IMG/VR virus record: IMGVR_UViG_3300002460_000040
Location: 27,460 to 49,940 of that record
Length of the DNA: 22,481 nucleotides
Direction: 5' to 3' (one strand)
Origin: a virus
A program made the position numbers and the translations under genes. The notes beneath the pieces were generated by a model. It searched no databases. It was not told where the DNA came from and worked only from the letters and a program-made list of their open reading frames with translations. Of this stretch, positions 13,230 to 20,071 are shown one piece after another. Position 1 is the first letter of the stretch. The number at the start of each line of letters is the position of its first letter.

Positions 13230-14204
13230 ATGAAGCCGATTTATCAATTGAGGAGTATAAAAGAAGCGGCGACTAGACCTGAATTTTACCGCTTTTTGAA
13301 TGTTGGTTTGAAAGACCTTTTATTTAAAGCGTACAAGGAAGCTGCTTCTACATATGAACAGCTTGTCCATTTTGAGGATTCCGATAAATCAAAAGAAGGA
13401 TATCCCTCTATGGGCGCTCCGGGTCTTCCCGAGCAAGTACGTGAAGGAGAATCTTACAAGGAAGGTCAATTCGGGCTTGATGACATGGTTGAAATTACCA
13501 ATCTGAAGTACGGAGAAATTATCGCTGTGACGCATGAAATGATTGAGGATGATCAAACCAAGCGCGTCATTCAGCAGCCAAATAGGATCGGAGCTGGGCA
13601 TAAGAAGTTTGAAGATAAAATCACGTATTCGATTTTAACAGCCAATGCCACTGCCTATGATTCACAAGCATTTTTTTCTTTGAATCATCCTGGAATAACA
13701 GGAGGAGGCGCTATTGCCGCTAATGACAATATTCTTACTGCTGTTACTCTCAGTGCCAATGCAATCGCTCAAGCCTTAGGTATCATGGCAAGATGGACTG
13801 GAGCTTCAGCTGATGATATTTTAGATGTGACTGCCAAAAATTTGGTGGTACCTAAAAACTTAAAATATACGGCGAATATTCTGACGCAAAGCGCTTTCCT
13901 TCCATTGGCGTTTGCCGCGGGAGTTTTGGGTCCAGGAGCCACCACAGGTCAAGCCAAAAATGTTCTAGCAGATGAAAATCTAGGCGTCATATCATCTGCC
14001 AGACTTGATAGCTCATCGACGACTGATTGGTATATTTGGTCGGATTTTCCAGGACTGATTTTTCAAACCAGAGAACCTCTAAAATTATTGGCTGAAAGCG
14101 AGGAATCTGGAACTTTCTTTGAAAGAGATGTTCGTAGATGGAAATCTAGAAAAAGATTCCGCATTGGCGTCATCAATTGGCGTGTTGGAATGTTGATTTC
14201 TTAG
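13230..14204 (+). CDS. Major capsid protein, Mu gpT-like (HK97 fold)
   Basis: The 324-residue protein has a near-perfect AAGGAGG site nine bases before ATG 13230, the strongest in the window, as expected for an abundant product. Characteristic pieces are the N-terminal PEFYRFLNVGLKDLLFKAYK, EGQFGLDDMVEITNLKYGEI and the following AVTHEMIEDDQTKRV, DSQAFFSLNHPG with glycine-rich turns, NLVVPKNLKYTANIL and the C-terminal TDWYIWSDFPG followed by RFRIGVINWRVG. This matches the Mu major head subunit group, which builds the icosahedral shell. No long N-terminal scaffold domain is present, in agreement with a separate protease/scaffold upstream. It is a strong marker of a Mu-like or siphovirus-type head. 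Confidence 0.87.
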   Translation: MKPIYQLRSIKEAATRPEFYRFLNVGLKDLLFKAYKEAASTYEQLVHFEDSDKSKEGYPSMGAPGLPEQVREGESYKEGQFGLDDMVEITNLKYGEIIAVTHEMIEDDQTKRVIQQPNRIGAGHKKFEDKITYSILTANATAYDSQAFFSLNHPGITGGGAIAANDNILTAVTLSANAIAQALGIMARWTGASADDILDVTAKNLVVPKNLKYTANILTQSAFLPLAFAAGVLGPGATTGQAKNVLADENLGVISSARLDSSSTTDWYIWSDFPGLIFQTREPLKLLAESEESGTFFERDVRRWKSRKRFRIGVINWRVGMLIS

Positions 14205-14232
14205 AAAATAAAAAAACGATGGAGGTTAAAAA

Positions 14233-14775
14233 ATGACAGACGGAGCTATGGGAACAACCCGGGAAATTTCCGTTGAAGAAACGCAAGCCGGCATGAAACT
14301 TGAAAGAGACGTGATAGGACGCAAAAACAGGGTTTTGGCTTATGCTGGGGAAGTTTTGACCAAAAAACATGTCGATCAATTCAATAAATGGGAAAAACGC
14401 GAAAAACCGTTAGGGCCGGCTATCGCTAGGCCGAAAGATTCACCGTCATGGACGAAGGTCAATCATGAAGAATTCCAAGGCGGATATAAATTGTCTCATT
14501 TCCAGCCTGATGGCAAAATCTCAATATCACGAACACTTGCCAGTGGACAAATAGCGCCAGATGTAGAGAGAGATCCAACTAAATCGCCATTATTTCAGAA
14601 TAGAGACACCAATCCAAGAAAGTCATTTGCGATGTCACCTAATCTGAATATTGAATCTCCTCTTTTGCGTGAGATGCAGGAAAAGGTAACAAAACTTGAA
14701 TTAGAAAATATTAAATTAAAAATGAATCAACCAAAACCTAAAAGGAAATATACGAGGCGAGTTAATATTGCCTGA
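14233..14775 (+). CDS. Unknown protein of the head module, 180 aa
   Basis: GGAGG precedes ATG 14233, 28 bases after the capsid gene. Residues 10-55 (ISVEETQAGMKLERDVIGRK, YAGEVLTKKHVDQFNKW) resemble the short 'L..GM.L.RDV....G..L...G..LT..HI..L' unit that also appears at the N-terminus of HD-GYP signalling proteins; no HD-GYP domain follows. The middle (residues 56-140) is proline-rich and looks disordered. The end has a short coiled coil (SPLLREMQEKVTKLELENIK) and a very basic tail (PKPKRKYTRR). Basic tail and position would fit a head-completion or DNA-contacting protein, but no function can be assigned. The stop overlaps the TTG start of the next gene. Confidence 0.6.
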   Translation: MTDGAMGTTREISVEETQAGMKLERDVIGRKNRVLAYAGEVLTKKHVDQFNKWEKREKPLGPAIARPKDSPSWTKVNHEEFQGGYKLSHFQPDGKISISRTLASGQIAPDVERDPTKSPLFQNRDTNPRKSFAMSPNLNIESPLLREMQEKVTKLELENIKLKMNQPKPKRKYTRRVNIA

Positions 14776-15040
14776 CGAAAAAGATAAAATACGTGTCGGC
14801 CTCTGGATCAAAAAAATAATAGATTCAGATAAAGCGCATGGCAGGTCTCAAAATGATTTCAATGCCGACAATATGGAGCTTTCTGTACGATCTGCCGCTC
14901 CTGTCATGAATCTGAGAGGGTTCGATGTTTACCAAGGCGGGGGGAATATATTCTATGTCAAATATGATCCAAAAGGACCTATAGCGATCCAAACAAGGCC
15001 TTTGGCTCAAAGAGTGGTGCGACTAAAATTCTCTGATTGA
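14768..15040 (+). CDS. Small unknown structural-region protein, 90 aa
   Basis: The frame starts at TTG 14768, overlapping the previous stop by 8 bases; GAGG at about 14755 may serve as ribosome site. The product (DKIRVGLWIKKIIDSDKAHG, then VMNLRGFDVYQGGGNIFYVK and GPIAIQTRPLAQRVVRLKFS) looks like a small beta-rich domain. I do not recognise a family. It sits between the head-module unknown and another small beta-rich protein, a position often taken by neck, connector or decoration proteins. The TTG start is the weakest part of the call. Confidence 0.55.
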   Translation: MPDEKDKIRVGLWIKKIIDSDKAHGRSQNDFNADNMELSVRSAAPVMNLRGFDVYQGGGNIFYVKYDPKGPIAIQTRPLAQRVVRLKFSD

Positions 15041-15050
15041 TGGAGGCATC

Positions 15051-15368
15051 ATGGGTTTTGCTCATATTCAAAAATCAAGCAGGCTTCAAGATACTGCTGC
15101 GGATGCGTCGATAACATTCGGAGCGCCCGGGGCCGGAAAATATAACATTATCACTGGTATTGAAGTGGAAAGCAGTGCGGCAGCCACTATAACGATACAA
15201 AGCCCGGCGAGCACGAATTTGTGGCAAACCGGCATAACTGCCGATGAAACATCTTTTATTGCTTGGAACGATTATAATGCAATCAGAGGCGCAGAGAATC
15301 AGGCTGTAGTCATCGCTGTAAGCGCCGGAAATTATACTGTGAATGCGAGAGGATACGTGACGCCGTGA
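15051..15368 (+). CDS. Small beta-rich virion-type protein, 105 aa
   Basis: TGGAGG lies just before ATG 15051. The 105-residue product is rich in Ala, Thr, Ile and Gly (ITFGAPGAGKYNIITGIEVE, SAAATITIQSPASTNLW, AVVIAVSAGNYTVNARGYV), the usual composition of small jelly-roll or beta-sandwich decoration and tail proteins. It resembles in style, though not clearly in sequence, the protein at 18910-19359. The stop overlaps the GTG start of the CMP-sugar synthetase (GTGA). Structural role is likely; exact function unknown. Confidence 0.55.
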   Translation: MGFAHIQKSSRLQDTAADASITFGAPGAGKYNIITGIEVESSAAATITIQSPASTNLWQTGITADETSFIAWNDYNAIRGAENQAVVIAVSAGNYTVNARGYVTP

Positions 15369-16135
15369 TTTATTTTATTCCTGCCAAAAAAGAATCCAAA
15401 AGAGTTAAAAATAAAAACACCAGGGTAATCGGCGGGAAACCATTGATCGAATGGACATTTGAATCAATCCCGAAATTTTCCAGAATCATTTTATCCACTG
15501 ATGACAAAGAGCTCATAAGCATGACGCCTTTTTTTTCTCGAGGCATTGAAACTGTTTTAAGACCCTCCTCTCTTTGTACTGAAACAGCCAAAATGTCAGA
15601 TGTTCTTTTCTATCATTCAGATAGAGGAGATTTTGAGGGGGAAGATCTGGTTTGCGTTCTATATCCGACAAGCCCTTTCAGAACGATAAAGCATATAAAT
15701 GAATCAATCGCCAAATGGAAAATGGAGAAGAAAGATTCCGTTTTGATGAGCGTATGCGGAGTGAATTATAGGCCAAGAGGTTTGATGACCATTGATCCAG
15801 ATGGAGCTCTCAAATTCAATAGAGAGGATGCCACACTATGGTATCAAACGCAAAATATGCCCATAGATTATCGAGCGAATGGGGCGATATATCTCATACC
15901 ACCCATATTCATCCGAAACAGGTTGATAGATGCCCAATTGTTCGCTAAAAGGACGATCCCATATATTATGAACAGCATTGATGGATTTGAAATTGATGAA
16001 GAAAATGATGTCAAAATTGCAGATCATCTCCTTAGAATATTCAGATTTAATAAAATAATTTCATCCTCAGTGTATGCATCTAATGTCAGCACATCCGTCA
16101 TTGATCCTATCGATATATGCGTTTCCCAGACTTAA
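15365..16135 (+). CDS. CMP-nonulosonic acid (sialic/pseudaminic-type) synthetase, cytidylyltransferase
   Basis: The 256-residue protein starts at GTG 15365, overlapping the previous stop. The N-terminus IPAKKESKRVKNKNTRVIGG with KPLIEW and ILSTDDKELI is the CTP-binding region of the NeuA/PseF/KdsB-like family (usual form IPARxGSKRIxxKN, here with Lys for the Arg). It is followed by VLYPTSPFRTIKHINESIAKW, YRANGAIYLIPP and the metal-binding end FEIDEENDVKIADHL. The family couples CTP to N-acetylneuraminate, pseudaminate, legionaminate or Kdo, giving the CMP-sugar used by glycosyltransferases. Length and motif order are complete, so it is probably active; the sugar cannot be read from sequence. 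No biosynthetic genes for the sugar are in the window, so it would be taken from the host. It overlaps the next gene by 19 bases. Confidence 0.85.
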   Translation: MIYFIPAKKESKRVKNKNTRVIGGKPLIEWTFESIPKFSRIILSTDDKELISMTPFFSRGIETVLRPSSLCTETAKMSDVLFYHSDRGDFEGEDLVCVLYPTSPFRTIKHINESIAKWKMEKKDSVLMSVCGVNYRPRGLMTIDPDGALKFNREDATLWYQTQNMPIDYRANGAIYLIPPIFIRNRLIDAQLFAKRTIPYIMNSIDGFEIDEENDVKIADHLLRIFRFNKIISSSVYASNVSTSVIDPIDICVSQT

Positions 16136-17832
16136 CCAAAACAAAAAGATCAGTCAGAAAATATATTCATCCAAAAGATATAATCAAAAACATTGATCTA
16201 AAAAACTTGGCGGGGACCAATATCCTTTTTATAAATATGCCGATCCGCGAATCAGCGCCGCCAAATTGTCTTCCTACTGGAATCGCTTTACTCTCATCTA
16301 GATTAAAATTATATGAATGTAAAGTATCGGCGATAGATCTCAACGCGTACAGATTTGACGACGGAAATAAATTTCGATGTATTTCAGGAATCCAAGCGTT
16401 TCAATTAATCAAACGCCACATCGAAAAATATGGAATGCCTGATCTGGTGGCTTTTTCAGGCATGATAACCACGCTTAGGTGGCAGGAAAAAATAGCAAAA
16501 ATCATTCGGCAAATAGCCCCGGATTCATTCATCGTGTCTGGCGGAGGTCTTGCCACGGAATTCAAAGAGGATCTATTTTCATGGATACCAGAATTGGACG
16601 CAGTCGCTCATTCAGAAGGCGATTTATCCATACTCAAAATTGCATGGGATTCCAAAAAAATTAAAATGTTTGGATTTGATTATTGTCATTTTTCTGGAAT
16701 GCTCAAGCCTTACCATATCGGCAGGTTTGGAAATAGGGAAAGATTTGTATACGATGGCGGAAGACCGGATAATCTTGAATTGGTACCATTGCCGGACTAT
16801 GATCTTTTCAGGGAAGATGTCGATGGATTTCCAATTCTTGAAACTTATTTGAAAAATCAGATATGGGGCATTCAGGCAAACAATAGCTCGGCCACGCCAT
16901 TTTCCATGCAGCGAAGCATAAATATGATTTCAAGCAGAGGATGTCCGTTCGCTTGTAATTTTTGTTTCAGAAAATCATTCGGAGATAGAAATTATGGCAT
17001 TCGTTCAGGCAAAAGCATGGCGGATGAGATGCTGGAATATGCCGCGAAATATAAAATTGATTTCATTGGAGTACTTGACGACAATTTTATGGTTGATAGA
17101 AAAAGGATAATAGAGCTGCCAGAAAAAATGAAGATGGTCAAATCGATAGGAATCAAATGGGGAACCCATGGAAGGCTTGATGAAGCGGCGGACCTTAAAC
17201 CAGAAAAAGGATTTAATGATCCATTAAGAGTGGAAAAAATGGCCGAGGCTGGATGCGTTTATATAGGATTTGGTGCCGAAAGCGCCTCCGAACGAATCAT
17301 TAAAGCAATGGGAAAAAACGGCTTCATTTTATCGAACGGATCAGTTGAAATCGATGGATGGGAATTTCCAAAGACGATGGTTGAAGGAGTTAAGAACACC
17401 AAAAAAGCGGGAATCCATGCTAACCTCACCTGGATCATGGGATATCCCGGCGAAACATTGGAAGATTTAAAAAACACGATTGCTTTTATAAAATGGCAGG
17501 AAGATTTTTATAAATCATTCGATGCACAAAATGCAGTCAATAAAAAATTATTCATTGCCACGGCATATCCAGGGACCGAAATGTTCGAACATCCGACGGT
17601 TAAAAGAAAACTTTCATATAATTTCGGCGTCAAATTCGACGAACATGGAATCCCTTGCATGGACGACAATTTCCATTATTATGTCTCGGGACTTGATGAT
17701 GCCGACAAGCTCTTGACCGACAGAGATGGACGTCCGCTTCATTATGGAGAGATGACTGATGAGTCATTTCTTGAAGCCAAGAGATTAGTAGATAATGATA
17801 GAACGTTCGATATCCTGGAGATGGCGGCATGA
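16117..17832 (+). CDS. B12-binding-domain radical SAM protein
   Basis: The 571-residue product has an N-terminal cobalamin-binding-type domain (about 33-190: TNILFINMPIRESAPPNCLP, ALLSSRLKLYECKVSAIDLN, DLVAFSGMITTLRWQEKIAK, FIVSGGGLATEFKEDLFSWI). The radical SAM barrel follows, with the iron-sulfur motif CPFACNFC (Cys276, Cys280, Cys283), FIGVLDDNFMVDRKRI, YIGFGAESASERIIKAMGK and LTWIMGYPGETLEDLKNTI. Such enzymes methylate or rearrange unactivated carbons on sugars, lipids, tetrapyrroles and peptides, using S-adenosylmethionine, a 4Fe-4S cluster and often B12. All cluster cysteines are present. The last about 60 residues are not recognised. It lies between the CMP-sugar synthetase and sialidase-like genes with overlaps on both sides, suggesting a sugar or surface-glycan substrate. 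Substrate unknown. A phage-encoded enzyme of this type is uncommon. Confidence 0.88.
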   Translation: MRFPDLTKTKRSVRKYIHPKDIIKNIDLKNLAGTNILFINMPIRESAPPNCLPTGIALLSSRLKLYECKVSAIDLNAYRFDDGNKFRCISGIQAFQLIKRHIEKYGMPDLVAFSGMITTLRWQEKIAKIIRQIAPDSFIVSGGGLATEFKEDLFSWIPELDAVAHSEGDLSILKIAWDSKKIKMFGFDYCHFSGMLKPYHIGRFGNRERFVYDGGRPDNLELVPLPDYDLFREDVDGFPILETYLKNQIWGIQANNSSATPFSMQRSINMISSRGCPFACNFCFRKSFGDRNYGIRSGKSMADEMLEYAAKYKIDFIGVLDDNFMVDRKRIIELPEKMKMVKSIGIKWGTHGRLDEAADLKPEKGFNDPLRVEKMAEAGCVYIGFGAESASERIIKAMGKNGFILSNGSVEIDGWEFPKTMVEGVKNTKKAGIHANLTWIMGYPGETLEDLKNTIAFIKWQEDFYKSFDAQNAVNKKLFIATAYPGTEMFEHPTVKRKLSYNFGVKFDEHGIPCMDDNFHYYVSGLDDADKLLTDRDGRPLHYGEMTDESFLEAKRLVDNDRTFDILEMAA

Positions 17833-18932
17833 TAAACAGATCGATAGTCAGAGAATCGGATGATATTTCAGGATTTTATTTTCCAGATATCGTTACAGAT
17901 GGAAGTAAACTTATCTGTTGTTATGTAGAGAGTCAAAATCATTCTATTAGAAAAGGGAGCCGGTTATGGATTTCTAGATCAGATGATTTCGGAATCCATT
18001 GGGAACATCAAATTATTTCTGAATCCGATATCGCTGGGGATTCTTTTTGGAACGCGCCGCGCATGATCGTTGATATCGACTTAAAAATAACCATCGTTAT
18101 CGATAAGATGCCGGCTGTCAAAATCGGATATGATTTTCAATCCGATCTTGGGGATCAGGCCCGCCTGGAAGTATGGGCTTTTGAATCAGATAATTTGGGT
18201 CAAACATGGAATAAGAGAAAAACGATGATAACCGGCTTATGTCCCTCAATCAGTCATGCTATCAATGGCGATGTGGTCGTAGCCGTCAATAAATTCGATG
18301 CGTTCGATGGGATAAGGAAAGTCCAAACATGGAGATCAAATTCGCTTTATTCAAATGAATGGATAACCGCATTGGTCCCCGGCCAAAAAAACGTATGCGA
18401 AGGAGAATTGATTGAGATTGGAGACAAATGGATTCTTTTGATGCGTGCCATGTCTTCCGTTTGCGTCCCGGGCGCCAGATCAATTTCAGCGGATGGATGC
18501 CGGACATGGTCTGAACCCGAAGGGTTCATTGTGCCAGGCGGAATGCATAGGCCTAATGCTGCCAGGCTTAGAAGCGGTCATTTTTTTATATCTTCCAGAT
18601 TATTCGCCGGATCGGGAGCCGGTTCTCAAATGACGATTGCTTCTCTTGTGCCTGAATGGTCTATGCTTGCTCCCAGGATATCTCAAAATGCGCTTATCAT
18701 GCCGCTGGATTATAATGCAAGATGCGATTCGGATCAAGGATATACGGGTTCCTGCCAAATCGATGATGGAACCATTTTCGTCGTAAATTATTTGAATCCG
18801 CCCGGGCATGGAACAGGAATATATTTTTATCAATTAATGGAATCTGATTTTGACGACTCAATGAAGAAGCAAAAACCGATTTATGAATATGCATTAATAG
18901 GAGGAAACAATGGGAAGAAGATATGCAGTTGA
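17829..18932 (+). CDS. Sialidase-like protein (Asp-box/BNR beta-propeller)
   Basis: The 367-residue protein starts in the stop of the radical SAM gene (ATGA). It has three Asp-boxes of form S-x-D-x-G-x-(T)-W: SDDFGIHW (51-58), SDNLGQTW (120-127) and SADGCRTW (220-227), spaced as in a six-bladed sialidase propeller. NVCEGELIEIGDKWILLMRA (188-207) resembles the sialidase strand that carries a conserved Glu and Arg. It has no signal peptide or anchor, so it is probably cytoplasmic or virion-bound. Sialidases remove terminal nonulosonic acids; as a virion part it could cut a host glycan receptor. Asp-box propellers also occur in non-enzymatic or other glycosidase proteins, so activity is not certain. 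It overlaps the following structural gene by 23 bases, which ties its expression to virion proteins. Confidence 0.75.
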   Translation: MINRSIVRESDDISGFYFPDIVTDGSKLICCYVESQNHSIRKGSRLWISRSDDFGIHWEHQIISESDIAGDSFWNAPRMIVDIDLKITIVIDKMPAVKIGYDFQSDLGDQARLEVWAFESDNLGQTWNKRKTMITGLCPSISHAINGDVVVAVNKFDAFDGIRKVQTWRSNSLYSNEWITALVPGQKNVCEGELIEIGDKWILLMRAMSSVCVPGARSISADGCRTWSEPEGFIVPGGMHRPNAARLRSGHFFISSRLFAGSGAGSQMTIASLVPEWSMLAPRISQNALIMPLDYNARCDSDQGYTGSCQIDDGTIFVVNYLNPPGHGTGIYFYQLMESDFDDSMKKQKPIYEYALIGGNNGKKICS

Positions 18933-19359
18933 CGGGCAGGGGACCAACACGGCAAGCACATCGTTGCTGGGTTTGGCGGGCACCGCGGCCATCAGGACCA
19001 GGCTCTATGATATTATCGTCGGTTCTGACGCCACACCGGCGGATAATGCGGCGGAATATGTGATTCAAAGGTTTACAGCCGATGGATCAGGAACATTAAC
19101 TCCAACACCTCAAGCGCTTGATTCAGGCGATCCGGCTGCGGCAGCTACTAGTATAGAGGATCATACGGCAGAACCAACGTATACAGCAAATGCCATTATG
19201 CTCCAATGGGCTCAGAATCAGCGGGCCACGTTCCGCTGGGTCGCTGCGCCAAATGGAGAAATCGTTTCACCGGCATCGACCAATGGCATCGCGCTTCAAG
19301 TAATTACAGTGGCAGGCAGCGCGATCAATACGAACGTTTGTTTCCATTATGAAGAATAA
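18910..19359 (+). CDS. Conserved phage virion-associated protein, 149 aa
   Basis: TAGGAGGAAACA lies just before ATG 18910, a strong ribosome site inside the end of the sialidase-like gene. The sequence has a recognisable phage pattern: GRRYAVDGQGT, IRTRLYDIIVGSDATPADNA, EYVIQRFTADG, PTYTANAIMLQWAQNQRATF and RWVAAPNGEIVSPASTNGIA. Homologues of this style are small beta-sandwich proteins in the structural region of many phages, probably decoration, tail-tip or fibre-associated proteins. No enzyme motif and no signal peptide are present. The strong ribosome site and high Ala/Thr content suggest an abundant structural product. Family recognised by pattern; role inferred. Confidence 0.65.
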   Translation: MGRRYAVDGQGTNTASTSLLGLAGTAAIRTRLYDIIVGSDATPADNAAEYVIQRFTADGSGTLTPTPQALDSGDPAAAATSIEDHTAEPTYTANAIMLQWAQNQRATFRWVAAPNGEIVSPASTNGIALQVITVAGSAINTNVCFHYEE

Positions 19360-19376
19360 AAACAACTGATTAAAGA

Positions 19377-19775
19377 ATGGAAATTAAAACAGGAAATTCG
19401 GCATCTATGGATTTGGCGGCTGAATGTGAACGTCGGATAGATCCGGGTAATTTGGCGTCTTATGATCGAAATGGTTGTCCGGTCTGTATTGGATGGAACA
19501 AAACCAAGGTCTTAACGAAATCGAACGGCAAAAACGGGATCATCGAGGTTCCAGCTTGCACCAAATGCGGCCATGGGCTTGAATCAACGCCCAAAGGGCA
19601 AGGATATGAATCGCAGCGTATCAACCATTGGCATTTCAGACCTATCGGTCCCATGATCGGCAGGACGGCGATCCATGACCGCCTTTGCGCAAAATGCTGC
19701 GAAAATGATTATAAAAACGTATACCCGCACAAAGAATCGCCTATCAATGGGGAACCAGATCCATTGTTTCGGTAA
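19377..19775 (+). CDS. Unknown protein with two zinc-ribbon-like Cys clusters, 132 aa
   Basis: The 132-residue frame follows the virion protein by 17 bases, with only a weak ribosome site. Two CxxC knuckles, CPVC and CTKCG, are about 31 residues apart (roughly residues 35-70), consistent with one zinc ribbon, and a third cluster, CAKCC, lies near residue 102. Between them is HWHFRPIGPMIGRTAIHDR. Small zinc-ribbon proteins are common near phage structural genes, but their task is mostly unknown. The end overlaps the next zinc protein gene in another frame. Coding is supported by the metal-binding spacing; function is not assigned. Confidence 0.55.
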   Translation: MEIKTGNSASMDLAAECERRIDPGNLASYDRNGCPVCIGWNKTKVLTKSNGKNGIIEVPACTKCGHGLESTPKGQGYESQRINHWHFRPIGPMIGRTAIHDRLCAKCCENDYKNVYPHKESPINGEPDPLFR

Positions 19776-20019
19776 AACAAAGTTTGAAGGATCAAGAGCG
19801 CGCGGGCATGTCATGATGGATGATATCGTGATCGGTGATACGCGGCAATGCGTCCATTGCAATGCGCATTTTGTATCTATCATGGGATCGGGAATAAAGC
19901 GGGGATTTTGCATGAAATGTTTCGGCATAACATGCGGAATGAAGAAATGCGATGAATGCTTTCCATTTGAAAAAAAACTTGATTATTATGAAAAAGGCAG
20001 ATTGCCGGTCTTGAATTGA
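19747..20019 (+). CDS. Phage zinc-ribbon protein (CxxC ... RGFCxxC ... CGxxxCxxC)
   Basis: The frame contains RQCVHCNAHFVSIMGSGIKR, then GFCMKCFGITCGMKKCDECF and PFEKKLDYYEKG. This is a compact small zinc protein seen in many phage structural operons, with CxxC, GSG(I/K)KRGFC and CG...C..C elements. Three starts are possible: ATG 19675 (AGGA upstream but nearly 100 bases inside the previous gene), ATG 19747 (chosen, 90 residues, smaller overlap, no good ribosome site) and ATG 19813. The Cys-rich core is in all of them. It may be a virion or assembly factor; function unknown. The stop lies inside a 17-bp palindrome. Confidence 0.7.
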   Translation: MGNQIHCFGKTKFEGSRARGHVMMDDIVIGDTRQCVHCNAHFVSIMGSGIKRGFCMKCFGITCGMKKCDECFPFEKKLDYYEKGRLPVLN

Positions 20020-20031
20020 TCAATGATCAAT
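20015..20031. repeat. 17-bp palindrome with two GATC sites
   Basis: ATTGATCA (20015-20022) and TGATCAAT (20024-20031) are exact reverse complements around one central A. The first arm covers the stop codon of the zinc-ribbon gene, and the rest is in the 52-base gap before the next gene. It has no T-tract, so it is not a terminator; an operator or methylation-sensitive site is possible but unproven. Confidence 0.5.
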
Positions 20032-20071
20032 AAGGAAAGAATCCAATATAGAAAATAAGGGATATGGTGGA

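Noticed and set aside
18697-19068. 123-codon - strand frame across the sialidase/virion-protein junction
   Set aside because: Antisense to two well-supported genes; no domain seen.
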